Notes: generated from the sequence alone by a model not told the origin. A DNA stretch of 64,000 bases from Ascoidea asiatica (GCA_001600695.1 BCKQ01000006.1:124001-188000); one strand, 5' to 3'; positions 53,201 through 62,319 are shown, counted from the stretch's first letter. A program made the numbers and translations.

Positions 53201-54749
53201 TTCTGTCCATGGAAGTCTTGATAACCAAAATAGTACTGATTTTAGGCAAATGAGTAAGATACGTAATTTGAGACATGAAAATACACAAAAGATATATAAA
53301 TTAATTGAAAAAGCAACAAAAGCATTTCCTCCAAAGGTCTGGTATTCAGTTTTATCTCAGATTTTATCTAGAATTTGCCATTCGGATAAACAAACTAATA
53401 CACTTTTACTTCAAATTACTTTTATTGAGGTAATAAGTTATCCTCAATTAGTTTTATGGTCAATTTTTGCACTTTCAAATTCTAAAGATAAACAAAGACA
53501 GGAAAAGGCTTCTATAATTTTAAGAACATATTTAAAAGCAAATTCTGAGAATGCTAATTTTTTCAATTTAAGTAACAAATTTGCTGAAGGAATTTTAAAA
53601 ATCTCCAAAGCAAAATTATCTGTGTCAAAGAGATCAAATAATTTATCATTAGTAAGGGATTGTAATTTTGATCATAAACTATTACCATGCCCGTTAGCTA
53701 TTCCAATTCAAGAAAATTTTGAAATTAAAGAAGACGAAAAAGATTATATAACATTTTATGAATTAAAAGACTCATTTTCAGTACTTAGTTCATTACAAGT
53801 TCCAAGAAAAATCACTGCAATTGGTAATAATGGTAAAAGATATAATTTAATGTGTAAACCACATGATGACTTAAGAAAAGATAGTAAATTAATGGAATTT
53901 ACAAGATTAGTTGATAATCTTTTAAATAGAGATTATAAGGGTAAAAAAAGAAATTTGAAAATTAATAGATATGCGGTTGTACCATTAAGTGAGAATCATG
54001 GAATGATTGAGTTTGTTTCAAATACAACTACACTAAGATCAATAATTCAAAAAAGATTATATATAATGGAGAAGAGTATCAATATTTCAAATCTTAAAAG
54101 AGATTTCAGTAAAAATGTTGATAATGCTAAAAAACTAAAAAATTTTAAAAAATATTTGAAATTTTACCCACCGGTATTCTATAAATGGTTTTTAGAAAAA
54201 TTTGTTAAACCAAATGAATGGTATGAAAGTAAGAATAGTTATACTAGAACTACAGCAGTTATGTCAATAATTGGATATATATTAGGATTGGGAGATAGAC
54301 ATGGAGAAAATTTGCTTATTGATACGATTTCTGGAGAATTATTACATGTTGATTTTGATTGTTTATTTGAAAAAGGAGAACATTTAGATGTACCTGAAAA
54401 AGTACCATTTCGATTAACACATAATATGGTTGATGCCATGAGTAATATATATGGATATGATGGAAGTTTTAGGAAAAGTAGTGAAGTTACTTTAGAAATT
54501 GTTAGAGAAAATGAAAGTGCATTAATGAATATTTTAGAGAGTTTTATTTATGATCCAATTATGGAATTTTCTTCAAAACAAAATGGACAAGATTATTTGA
54601 ATAAAATAAGAAGAAAAATTAGAGGAACACTTGATCAAGAAGCCGGATTGCCATTGAATGTTAATGGAGAAGTAGAATATGTATGCCAACAGGCGACTTC
54701 TGATGAAAATCTTTCACAAATGTATTATGGCTGGATACCGTTCTATTAG
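47247..54749 (+). CDS. MEC1: MEC1, ATR-type checkpoint kinase
   Basis: The protein has 2500 residues (2368 in S. cerevisiae). The first ~1400 are divergent helical HEAT-type repeats with Asn-rich N-terminal linkers. A FAT region follows at about 1500-2100, then the PI3K-like kinase domain at about 2160-2440. In it, GLGDRHGENLLID carries catalytic Asp2350, and HVDFDCLFEKG carries the metal-binding DFD at 2369-2371. The exact DFDCLFEKG wording is that of ATR/Mec1 rather than Tel1/ATM or Tor. A FATC tail ends LSQMYYGWIPFY, the Mec1/ATR C-terminus. It acts in the nucleus with Ddc2, sensing RPA-coated single-stranded DNA and phosphorylating Rad9, Rad53 and Chk1. The start at 47247 gives the full frame but overlaps a short upstream ORF. 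Confidence 0.96.
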   Translation: MPNNDNSINNQSEISFINKFKNLKISILNNDNDNLTKNYLFNYFDINNLKDFKKFSLNLFKFIIFKKILILKFINFNDIDIISIILNSINSIFLVFCIRNKNLSINSSNNLINSQLQHKNLIDSLENNSSDNSENNSNLYNKIDDFLLNDNSNINIFPINQNFSNIYNNITNNKQNNNSKDDKDSKDNSSYLNYQILLIYLFQFFKFFNGIGIKNLNYKLIFENLNISILSLINKVFLIFKKKNDLIQIKFLKNFLINYLSNLSNNLSINYKNINLLSNIHKYSILSNSFNLLTENIILNDLNLINFNNILILKKIYNNIINSLNDFLKNLINLSINGNKSLKFKVYLKNLDYFLALLQFNFINNFLNLNFDSLIFKNLLIFEFFEIIKFNLNLILKNYLILPFLQIKLSNSLIFLFYKFLKFKNSLSFKNNLTLVLKNFKFKIINEKSIKFINTDLTNSINLILNYTNSNANVNLNESYNFNDIFLINYQKKLKLLLSENIIHNNDNQLVQYELISNSVNNQITHLSTLINFQNTFKAINQDSNTNNLNQTDLITSINEQIKLIFSSINSSYNQKINLNNFQIFFILKFFDTLFNSNPLFCNSIQFFQIILLFIKNFKSSNSNSNSSSSSISNSISLINQIFLLNFIKKLLNFKTILKNLILNKFHIFFLSHVLLSLTSNSREIRILSSQLLPFFLPSNSNNLFNNSIQLKIINHLESIHSNKFSSSLLNDGSDNFNNDINDNNPNSSLKNLYLIETLIMSWGSISSNNDYFVLKKSLPKLFTWLSSENQFQSALSYHTLLMISKNSKLSPWDLIANHIPDLSVFIVKEMIKNNNFALTISDLLAFPKNNLLIQAGNYTIPFLILEYDHDYIQDIANVSGNSKKKLIEIKLSQILAYLIAFLPLDNNSSIPINKIRTIIGNCCPEYKKINLTSISTSVKMDTIWQILKYYNPNSNNSNIEHLKIGIIFISNLFEINYKKNRNPDEALANCFEKYILGIIQPFSETIKPKQGFKTLSEKIKALKAVQALIIISGSYIVSALPQICTSLQLAIEFPFLISESLIAWKILVQNLEDVHLVSILDLVISLILQRWETFDSIGKKIGEEILSWIFSNSLLIQNEVHYNYYLSLANHESLLSIYTSQKRKLFPSSQTNPLSPNGISILTDLTRRCINDNKYVVRQALKDIKNYLSSFSSKVYSNFFKNINGYKTIIINLCDALLQTSFKFRTSEPLISEVCATCLALIGKIETPKNSIQNSSNEDEYFVVDSFEKNNEAMRFLIKFIDKYLVKAFWASTNPSKQLLLAYSMQEYLKFCHLSAPGFSPMLKGKNKYSDAPLWDIFSDLAKSTLMPLTSSKYQISDKVYTRCTYPIFSNIKTHDTWLRELVYDLCDRATDPNAKQIFQVCSRIIREQNLEISRFILPYICLNVLTTGNEKDKEDIKLEILTILKTDADCCSDQSTAHNVRLCYQSIFILLDYFRKWVLHKNQQIDSESIDLTDEFTIQLTKVKVLLEDISADGDLMAIRSDQCSLYERAILYLEQSHRQGRDSGNDTNNDKIYSNIQRMYANINDVDAVSGVLKRISTTDIKSKIMQLQYSSNWKMSLEFFEGLYESDVQNDILPTNILLKFLEDRNLNDDLLSKLNGFISSPNHLVILDEDLINFGLKSAVLSGNKNDIKKWTFLSEIQSPFSTSEILINQNLGRSAICLEKKESSELDDLLYESFRLIGTNLPSSSNSRNLKSSLRELHSIMDIKTIIDINNGKDSNELVSLLDKRLQTTDKDFADRWFLMKLRKSIESMQMGTFSNDVGNLCVRISKLCREHGRIDLASRSIIQALKTKDVSEEANIEYSKVLWAQGDSSEAMNIIQHFLVSNYKNKSKSKSFAEHQLQYAEWLDLSRDGNSSSVIENYMKAIELNKSWEKPYFLLGKYYNKVLEESKLTADSSFNNINYSKGDYEYYVIRYYLQSIEHGNTYLDEILPKVITLWLDFHSVHGSLDNQNSTDFRQMSKIRNLRHENTQKIYKLIEKATKAFPPKVWYSVLSQILSRICHSDKQTNTLLLQITFIEVISYPQLVLWSIFALSNSKDKQRQEKASIILRTYLKANSENANFFNLSNKFAEGILKISKAKLSVSKRSNNLSLVRDCNFDHKLLPCPLAIPIQENFEIKEDEKDYITFYELKDSFSVLSSLQVPRKITAIGNNGKRYNLMCKPHDDLRKDSKLMEFTRLVDNLLNRDYKGKKRNLKINRYAVVPLSENHGMIEFVSNTTTLRSIIQKRLYIMEKSINISNLKRDFSKNVDNAKKLKNFKKYLKFYPPVFYKWFLEKFVKPNEWYESKNSYTRTTAVMSIIGYILGLGDRHGENLLIDTISGELLHVDFDCLFEKGEHLDVPEKVPFRLTHNMVDAMSNIYGYDGSFRKSSEVTLEIVRENESALMNILESFIYDPIMEFSSKQNGQDYLNKIRRKIRGTLDQEAGLPLNVNGEVEYVCQQATSDENLSQMYYGWIPFY

Positions 54750-55287
54750 AATATATTATATTGATAATAATAAGGATGATGACGACTGTAGCTAATAATG
54801 CTTCTAAAAAGAATATTTGTTTTAATTTGAAGATTTTACACCTTTATTTTCTGTTTTTTTTTGTTAAATACATTATATTCAATTTCGCAACAGGAAATAA
54901 TGTAGTCGGATATGCAGAGAAAGCCCTCGTAAATAAAATAAATAAATTTACCCAATTTAAAACAAATATTTTTTGTGGCAACGTAAATGTGGCTAAGTCC
55001 GTAATATGGAAATTATTTATGGAAATATTCGGATAGCGGAAATGCTGATGTAATCCTGGAACTGAGTCTTTTTCCAGTTCCAGAAGCGTTATCGCTCCGA
55101 AAGCAGATAAAGTCATTTAAGCAAAAAAAGCTCTATTTCCTGATCAACCTTTGATGTTTTGATGTTTTGATGTTTTTGATTCTAATTCTTATTTCAAATC
55201 ATTAATCAATCGTTTTTCATTATTCAATAAAATAATCAATTGCACTACATCCTTCAGTCTCCTTTAATTTATCTGTTGGCAAACTAA
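54750..55287. promoter_or_regulatory. Upstream region of the fasciclin-protein gene with GC-rich island and inverted repeat
   Basis: This 538 bp contains the MEC1 3' region, then a GC-richer patch (about 54895-55100). The patch has a perfect 9-bp inverted repeat, CTGGAACTG (55056-55064) and CAGTTCCAG (55075-55083), and next to it the short dyad AGCGTTATCGCT near 55085. TGATGTTT is repeated at 55152-55180. Short open frames across the island (54761-55036 +, 54844-55116 -) show no protein character. Confidence 0.5.
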
Positions 55288-58200
55288 ATGATTCAATCTA
55301 CTGCTTTTTTCGCTCTCATTTTTAGTTTTATCAATATCTTTTATTTTGCAATATCCTTAAATTCAAACACTGCATCGGCTTTCATTCAAAACATTAACAA
55401 TAACAATAATAATGATAAAAATAATGATAATGATAATGATATTTCAATATCCATAGATTCTTTGGATCCAGGTGATGGAGATCCTCAAATAACAACAACT
55501 GTGATTGATTTATTATCTAGTAATGCTAATTTCAGTTCTTTTTTAAGAGTACTTCAAAGAAATAGACTAATACCAATTCTAAATCAAATGTCTAATATAA
55601 CTTTAATTGCTCCAACTAATTCAGCTTTTCAATTATTTAATGAAGATAATGAAGAAAATGAAGATCAATTAACTTCAAGTTATTTTGATCTTGATTTATT
55701 TAAATTTCAATTATCTGATTTAGATCAATACCTTATAAATCAGACTATATTCTCAAATAATTATACTGGTATAAATATTTTTGAAACTTTATATTCTTCA
55801 AGTAATATTGATGATATAAATCATATATATAATCCAATAATGTTCAATATTGGAAAAAAAGAATTAAAAATAAATAATGCTAATGTTGAATATGCTGATT
55901 TATTCGCAGATACTCAGAATTCAATTGTTCAAGGTATTGATTCATTTTTAAATCCTTTAGATGATTTTTGTCAATCAATAGTAAACATAAATGAAAATAT
56001 CAACGGAGATATCAAAGAAAATATTTCGACTTTCATACAATTCTTAATTAAAAAAAACTATTGTAATTATCCTAATTCAATCAATGATAATAATAATAAT
56101 CAATTTCAAACTCAATTGAATACAAATGTATCAAATATTACAGCAATTATTCCAATTGATGATTCTGTTCCTTTTAATCAAGTTGAATTAAATTATCTTT
56201 TAAATACTTCTTATGGTGAAAAAGATTTTAATTATTATATAAATAATTTCATATTCAATGGTTATATAGGAGGTAATTTAAATCAAAATCATAATCAAAA
56301 TCGAGGTTTAAGCTTATTCAATAATTTTAATAATGAAAAAATCTTAATTAATTCTTTAAATTCTGGTAATCAATTTTTAATTCAAGATAATTTCAAAACT
56401 TTTAATTCAAATATTTTATCAAGTAATGGTATTATTCATTTAATCGATAATATATCATATTCCTATAATAATGAAAATTTATTAAATTTTAATCCAAGAA
56501 AATATCTTTATGGTCTTGATTGTTCTGATTTTGTTAAGGAAATTGATTTTAGAGGATTTTCTAAATTTATTAATGATTCTTCATTACCTCAAACAATATT
56601 TGTAACTACAAATAATAGTGATGATGATGAAGATGATGATGCTTATAATAATAAAGAAATGAATATCAGAACTTCATCATCAGTAAATAATTTACTTTAT
56701 CATTTTGTTGATGAACAAATTTTTGAATTAAAATCAGGTATTTATAATACAAAAGTTTGTAATAATAAAAAATTAGGTAAAAATTGTCAAAAATTAAAAA
56801 TTAAACAAATTAATAATGATAATTATATTATAAATGATCAACTTTTAATTGATAATTCTCAATATAAACAAAGTATAACAACAATAAATAATACAACAAT
56901 ATATTTAATTGATCAAGAATTAACATATCCAAATTCATTAGCATCATCAATTGGATCATTTATAAAATGTTCAAGATCTTTAAAATATTTAGATCAATTA
57001 AATTTATTAAATTTAAATTCAAATAAAATTGGATATACAATTTTTTTACCATGTTTTACATCATGGTCATCATTAGATTTAACATTACAATATCTTGAAA
57101 AAAATTTAACAGCATTAAATTTAATTATGAAAAATTCAATAATTAATGGATTAATTTATAGTGAATATGATGAAAAAAATTATTATACAAATTTATTAGA
57201 TGAAATTATTGAAATTAAAAATATTAATAATTATTGGAAAGATAATATTGAATATAATATATTATCAATTGGAGAAAAAGAATTAAAAGTTGAAAAATAT
57301 TCAGATATAATTTTTAATCAAGGAGTTGTTCATCCAATTGAAGATATTTTATTTCCAAATTCAGTTGAAGTTTCATTAATAAATTTAATTAAAACTACAG
57401 AATCTTTTAATACATATCCATCATCAGATTTTGTTGATTTATTATATAAAACTAATTTAAGTTATGTTTTAGAACCTGAGAATAATTTTTCATTAATTAT
57501 ACCTAATCATTTATCATTAATTAATTCAAATATAACAATTGAATCAGATTATAATTTTTTAGAAATTTTTTTAAAATTACATATATTACCAAATTCCGAA
57601 GATAAAAAAAATTCAATATTTAATTGTGATGAATCAATACCAATACCAACATTATTAGAAGGAGTTCATTTATCATGTAGATTATTAACAATTAATACAA
57701 TTATGTTACAAATTATTGAAGGTACAGATCATGAGGTAAGAGTCTTAAATAAAGGTTGTACAACATATAATAATGAAAGTTGTGTATTTGTAATTGATAG
57801 GCCAATAAATCCAGAATGGTTGAATAGAGATAAATATCCAATTCATTTACCAATTGCAGCTATGGGACTTGGAATTATTTTAGGTATAGTTGGTATAATG
57901 ATAATTCTTTTAACATTTTTATTTTTTTTAATTGGAAAAAATAAAAAAACTGAAAATGATGAAGAATCTAATTTTATCACTAATACTAATTCCAATTCTA
58001 ATTCTAATAGTAATAATAATAATAATAGTAATAGGAACAAGAGTAGAAATGGAAATGGACTTAGGATTAATGATAGTAATCATCTCAATGATAATGATAG
58101 TATTCATACAGAAATCAATAATCCTTCATCACCTACACAAACGATTGATAGTTCAGGACTTCTTGAAAATAGTGATCAATATAATTATGGTAGTATTAAT

Positions 58201-58302
58201 AATGTTGGTACAAGTTCAAGAAAAAAGGGAGGAATTGATTTATTAGAAAATGGATTGTTAGTTATAAGGAATAATTCTGAACTCAATCTACCTACAGTTT
58301 AA
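55288..58302 (+). CDS. Fasciclin-domain single-pass membrane protein (Fsc1 / YLR001C-like), probably vacuolar
   Basis: The protein has 1004 residues. The N-terminus is a signal sequence (FFALIFSFINIFYFAISL, 6-23). The large lumenal part holds about four to five degenerate FAS1 domains. Diagnostic blocks include VIDLLSSNANFSSFLRVLQ with ITLIAPTNSAFQLF (about 70-120), NGIIHLIDNISY (about 390), GYTIFLPCFTSW (about 585) and NQGVVHPIEDILFP (about 675). Many NxS/T sites fit glycosylation. A membrane helix follows at about 850-880 (AAMGLGIILGIVGIMIILL), then a ~120 residue cytosolic tail rich in Asn/Ser. This type I architecture with multiple FAS1 domains is that of S. cerevisiae YLR001C and S. pombe Fsc1. 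The latter is a vacuolar protein needed for autophagosome-vacuole fusion. Cysteines cluster in the membrane-proximal domain. Confidence 0.85.
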   Translation: MIQSTAFFALIFSFINIFYFAISLNSNTASAFIQNINNNNNNDKNNDNDNDISISIDSLDPGDGDPQITTTVIDLLSSNANFSSFLRVLQRNRLIPILNQMSNITLIAPTNSAFQLFNEDNEENEDQLTSSYFDLDLFKFQLSDLDQYLINQTIFSNNYTGINIFETLYSSSNIDDINHIYNPIMFNIGKKELKINNANVEYADLFADTQNSIVQGIDSFLNPLDDFCQSIVNINENINGDIKENISTFIQFLIKKNYCNYPNSINDNNNNQFQTQLNTNVSNITAIIPIDDSVPFNQVELNYLLNTSYGEKDFNYYINNFIFNGYIGGNLNQNHNQNRGLSLFNNFNNEKILINSLNSGNQFLIQDNFKTFNSNILSSNGIIHLIDNISYSYNNENLLNFNPRKYLYGLDCSDFVKEIDFRGFSKFINDSSLPQTIFVTTNNSDDDEDDDAYNNKEMNIRTSSSVNNLLYHFVDEQIFELKSGIYNTKVCNNKKLGKNCQKLKIKQINNDNYIINDQLLIDNSQYKQSITTINNTTIYLIDQELTYPNSLASSIGSFIKCSRSLKYLDQLNLLNLNSNKIGYTIFLPCFTSWSSLDLTLQYLEKNLTALNLIMKNSIINGLIYSEYDEKNYYTNLLDEIIEIKNINNYWKDNIEYNILSIGEKELKVEKYSDIIFNQGVVHPIEDILFPNSVEVSLINLIKTTESFNTYPSSDFVDLLYKTNLSYVLEPENNFSLIIPNHLSLINSNITIESDYNFLEIFLKLHILPNSEDKKNSIFNCDESIPIPTLLEGVHLSCRLLTINTIMLQIIEGTDHEVRVLNKGCTTYNNESCVFVIDRPINPEWLNRDKYPIHLPIAAMGLGIILGIVGIMIILLTFLFFLIGKNKKTENDEESNFITNTNSNSNSNSNNNNNSNRNKSRNGNGLRINDSNHLNDNDSIHTEINNPSSPTQTIDSSGLLENSDQYNYGSINNVGTSSRKKGGIDLLENGLLVIRNNSELNLPTV

Positions 58303-58434
58303 TTAATGATGTATTTATTATATACAAAATTTCATATATGTTTCATATTTATATTTTTATATACACCTTATTCAAAATAGATCTTGTTTTTTATTTGCTT
58401 TCTCAGTTTCTTACATTGTTTTTTCATTAACCAA
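58303..58434. other. 3' flank of the fasciclin-protein gene
   Basis: This short AT-rich 3' region leads into the long tetranucleotide repeat. Nothing else is seen. Confidence 0.4.
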
Positions 58435-58635
<201 letters not shown>

Positions 58636-58704
58636 ATACAATAATTATGATTGTTATAACCAGTAAAGAACAAAAACCCTTATGAAACTAGCAAGAATAA
58701 GGGC

Positions 58705-58710
58705 AAAAAA
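58705..58710 (-). terminator. RNA polymerase III terminator of tRNA-Cys
   Basis: A T6 run on the transcribed sense strand lies immediately downstream of the tRNA, the standard Pol III stop signal. Confidence 0.85.
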
Positions 58711-58782
58711 AGCTCACTCCCAGGTTCGAACTAGGGACCAACAGATTTGCAATCTGCTGCGCTACCACTGCGCCAAGTGAGC
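58711..58782 (-). tRNA. tRNA-Cys (GCA)
   Basis: Read on the minus strand, the 72 nt fold as a tRNA. The acceptor stem is GCTCACT with AGTGAGC, followed by discriminator U. The D arm is GGCGCAGTGGTAGCGC (A box TGGCGCAGTGG). The anticodon stem is GCAGA/TCTGT with loop TTGCAAA, so the anticodon is GCA. The T arm contains GGTTCGAACC-type B-box sequence (TAGTTCGAACCTG). There is no intron. A run of T's follows the 3' end on the coding strand (58705-58710). It closely resembles yeast tRNA-Cys. It sits between the microsatellite and the third kinase gene. Confidence 0.97.
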
Positions 58783-59141
58783 TGGTTTTATGAAAAACAT
58801 GGATTTGCATATTTGATACACTGCAACCACTTATCACGTGAGCTTATCTCATTGAATAGTATTTTATGGTTTTCTTGACTCAAATTTGTCTTTTTTTGCT
58901 TCTTGTGAAACTGAAGTAAAAAGTAATGAAATACAATAGAATCAATTACTGGGGCAAAGAGGCTACAGAAGTTATTAAAATAATAAAAAGTATTAATCAT
59001 TAAAGGGGTTTATAACTAGAATTCATAAATAAATATAACAAAAATAAATATAACAAAAACAAATATAATACAAATATAATACAAATATAATACAAATATA
59101 ATACAAAAAAAATACAAAAAAAATACAAAAATAAACACCAA
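58783..59141. other. Intergenic region between tRNA-Cys and the third kinase gene
   Basis: This stretch of about 360 bp carries TCACGTGA at 58834-58841, about 50 bp upstream of the tRNA 5' end. An AAATATAATAC-type repeat (about 59060-59130) lies in the kinase 3' flank. Small minus-strand frames here are not convincing genes. Confidence 0.5.
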
Positions 59142-60893
59142 TTACATCTCACATTCCAATTCATCACTGAAAGACCAACTTGAAAAACAATTTTGTTGTT
59201 CATTACTTAATTCATCATCTTCACTTCCACTACTCTGATAATGTTCATATTTATCAGCATCAATCATTTCAAAATCACTTGAAATATTATTCATATTCAT
59301 ACAATCTTCTTCATCTGGTATATAATCTGGAATATATTCTTTATTCTTAACTTTTTCCCAATCAATTCCTTTGAAAAATACATGATTTTTAATTTCTTCA
59401 ACTCCATTATTACCTAATCTTTCTTCTGGATTTTTTCTCATTAATTTTGAAATTAAATCCATACCATCTAAATTTATATGATATGGATAATTTAATTCTT
59501 TTGAAACTATATTTTTAAATATTTCTGCATCATCTTTACCTTGAATTGGACTTCTACCTGTTAAAAATTCATAAATTACATATCCAAATGTCCACCAATC
59601 AAGTGTTCTTTTATATCCTTTTGATAATACTAATTCTGGTGCTAAATGATCTTTCGTACCACACCATGTAAATTCTTTTTCACTATTATCAAAATTCATC
59701 TTACATAATCCAAAATCACACAGTTTTATATGACCTTCTGAATCTAATAATATATTTTCTAATTTTAAATCTCTGTATAAAATATTATTATCATGAAGAG
59801 TTTCAATAGCACAAAGAATTTCTGCTGCATATAATTTAGCTCTGGAAATTGGAAATTTCATACTTTTCTTATTTGTTTTATAATGTTTATCTAAATTATA
59901 ATATAAATCTCCTCCACTTACAACTTCCATGACTATATATAATTTATTTTCTGTTTGAAATGAATATTTCATTGATATTAGAAATGGTGATTTAATTTCA
60001 CTTAATATTTTTTTTTCTGATAAAATTTCTTCATATTCTGAATTATGAAATAATTTTTTTTTCAAAATTGATTTAATTGCATAATATTTATTATCATCTT
60101 TTTTTTGTGCTAAAAAAACTTTACCGAATCCACCTTGTCCGAGAACTTTTAATAATTTGAAATCATTTAATGACATGTGACTTTTATGTTCAATTGTTGG
60201 TTCATTTGTGATAAATAATGATCTGCATTTAAAATTTATATTTTTATAATCATTATTATAATCATAATTATATGGTTTATATTTTAATGTTGCAAATATT
60301 TTGCAATAATTATTATAATTATCTTTAATATCTCCATGAATAAAAATTGATTGAGGAATATTTTCATTGAAATTATTTAAATCTATACTAATTTCTCCAA
60401 GTTCAAATCTATTATTAAATTTATTTTCTTTTAATAAAAGATCATCTGGTAATAATATTTGTAATCCTAAAATTAATTGACCATTTGTAGTAATTTCAAA
60501 TTTACTTTCACTTTCAAAATTTGGATTACTTAATGTTCCTCCGATTGGACTTAAAGTTTCAACATAATCTTTATCTAAATTTCCATAAGGGTCAACATAT
60601 TCAATTGAACAAATAGCCATTGGTGAAAGATTATTATTATTATTATTATTATATAAAGCTGGTAAACAATTTTGTAAATCTTTGATATAAAAATCATTAG
60701 CTTCACTAATAGTTAAATTGTTTTTATTGAATTTATAATCATCTTTAATGTTTTCTAAAATCAATGAATTCAATTTACATTCATTTTCTAAGAAATTTGT
60801 TAATAATTCTGTTGATGGTAAAAAACCTGTTGGTAAATTAATTCCATCAACATTATGAACTTGAATAGTTAATTCACCTCTTGGGAAATTCAT
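59142..60893 (-). CDS. AGC-family protein kinase, Ypk/SGK type (copy 3)
   Basis: The protein has 583 residues. The N-terminus GELTIQVHNVDGINLPTGF matches the Ypk-family lipid-binding-like domain, with the LSPIGGTLSNPNFES block at 114-128. The kinase domain has GQGGFG 252-257, Lys274, Asp375 in YRDLKLEN, DFG 393-395 and Thr409 in the activation loop (FTWCGTKDHLAPE). The C-terminus has a full hydrophobic motif, FSSWSF with Ser574. It should therefore be activated by PDK1-type and TORC2-type inputs. It differs from canonical Ypk in the KDHLAPE segment, where P-E-Y is usual, and in a lysine-rich insertion after the hinge. It is more similar to the degenerate copy 2 than to copy 1 (shared IDWEKVxNKEYIP). 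It is divergent from HOS1. Confidence 0.9.
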   Translation of the reverse strand: MNFPRGELTIQVHNVDGINLPTGFLPSTELLTNFLENECKLNSLILENIKDDYKFNKNNLTISEANDFYIKDLQNCLPALYNNNNNNNLSPMAICSIEYVDPYGNLDKDYVETLSPIGGTLSNPNFESESKFEITTNGQLILGLQILLPDDLLLKENKFNNRFELGEISIDLNNFNENIPQSIFIHGDIKDNYNNYCKIFATLKYKPYNYDYNNDYKNINFKCRSLFITNEPTIEHKSHMSLNDFKLLKVLGQGGFGKVFLAQKKDDNKYYAIKSILKKKLFHNSEYEEILSEKKILSEIKSPFLISMKYSFQTENKLYIVMEVVSGGDLYYNLDKHYKTNKKSMKFPISRAKLYAAEILCAIETLHDNNILYRDLKLENILLDSEGHIKLCDFGLCKMNFDNSEKEFTWCGTKDHLAPELVLSKGYKRTLDWWTFGYVIYEFLTGRSPIQGKDDAEIFKNIVSKELNYPYHINLDGMDLISKLMRKNPEERLGNNGVEEIKNHVFFKGIDWEKVKNKEYIPDYIPDEEDCMNMNNISSDFEMIDADKYEHYQSSGSEDDELSNEQQNCFSSWSFSDELECEM

Positions 60894-62319
60894 TCTAATA
60901 GTGTCTTGTTTAAAAAATTAGAGATTATTAGAATATAAAAAAGGATATATAATAAGACTTATTAAAAGACTTATTAAGAGGGTTATAGTATTTGAAGAAA
61001 TATAATATACAATATATAGAATATAGAGTATAGAATATGAAAAAGAGAGAAATAAGAGAGATATGAAGAATATAAGCTAATTTGTAGAAATTGTCTTATA
61101 AAAGTTATATTAAGCAATGATTATATTGAATATAAAGAGACTTAATACTGAAAATAAATATTAGAAGAAAAAATTAAAAAAAAATAATTGAAGAACAGGC
61201 CCTCTATTTATATTATTCTTTTTCAGATAAATTTTATACCAAAAGACAATGAAAGCAATCATTTTAATTCAATTTCTCTAATAAAATTCATATTCTAGTA
61301 CTAATTTTATTCAATTCTCACTTTATATCTTTCATTTGAAGTACTTACTTTGAATTACATCCAACAAGACTTTATCAAAAAGCAATTGAAAATTACTCAA
61401 AATCTAGAAGCATTCAAAATATACAATCAGGTACAATCTATTATTTTATTTTCTATTGTAGTTCAAAATGATAATATATTTTCTCATAAAAAGCCTAAAA
61501 AAAAAGACAATAGAAATGATCATTGCACAATTAAAGTTGGTGCAAGCTTTTCAGTTTCCCTGCAGAGAACAAAGTTTAAAATTGAGAAAGTAACACAAAA
61601 ACAAAGGAAGAAAAGAGCAAATGCCGAGATCCCGCAAAAGAATGCTGCTTAAAGCATTCTCAATTTGACGAGCAATTGATTTTGTGAAAGAAAAATCTCA
61701 AAAGTTGCTAAATTTGACAAAGTTGAAGTAATTGAGAATATCATTTATATGAAGCATTGTTCTTCTGTAGCAATATTCATTGTTTTACTTTCTCAAATTA
61801 AAAAGAAACTGATTTTTCTTCTCAGCTTCTAGACAATTCTTCGAATGAAAAAAAATCAGATTCTTTCTTGAAGGATAGCAAGCAAGAGTTAGTTCAATTT
61901 ACTTTTTTTAGCAAATGACCATTTCAAATTACTTTATCATTTCTAAGATTTGTAGAATTTTCAAATGTTTTGTTTTTGAATGTTATTGTTACATCATTTT
62001 TCTGAGTAATTTTGATTTCAATCTTTGATTTAAAATCAAACAAATCAAACCGCGGAGAGCAATTCAATTTCCTCGTCACCGTGATTTTTATTATTGTTTT
62101 TTGTATTGACGCGAAACTCAAGCTCTATAGAATTAAAAAAGAATTAAATATAATTACAACAAGATCTATATTCCCTGTAATTGCTTTGATTAATTCAAAA
62201 AATTAAATCAGTCATTATTGGAGTTTGAAGTGTTTCTTTTTCTGGGATCAACTTTCTACGAATAATCTGCAATTTTGATGAAAAATATAAGGTGGATGTG
62301 AAGGCAAACGTAAATATCA
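60894..62319. promoter_or_regulatory. Divergent promoter region of third kinase and HOS1
   Basis: This 1.4 kb region is AT-rich. A perfect 8-bp inverted repeat, AGAATGCT / AGCATTCT with a 6-nt GCTTAA loop, lies at 61639-61660. It has the same GAATGC/GCATTC core as the palindrome upstream of kinase copy 1. A 100-codon plus-strand frame at 61350-61652 and small frames at 61924-62206 lack recognisable character and are not called as genes. Confidence 0.45.
61639..61660. promoter_or_regulatory. Inverted repeat AGAATGCT(6)AGCATTCT
   Basis: This is a perfect 8-bp stem with a 6-nt spacer, about 750 bp upstream of the third kinase start and 660 bp upstream of HOS1. The GCATTCT arms contain CATTCT, which fits the TEA/Tec1 consensus CATTCY, but the binding factor is speculative. 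Confidence 0.35.

Noticed and set aside
54761-55116. Two 90-codon frames on opposite strands between MEC1 and the fasciclin gene
   Set aside because: They overlap each other over a GC-rich island with inverted repeats, so regulatory DNA is more likely.
61350-61652. 100-codon Lys-rich plus-strand frame
   Set aside because: It has no domain, an unusual composition relative to neighbours, and ends within an inverted repeat. I cannot support it as a gene.
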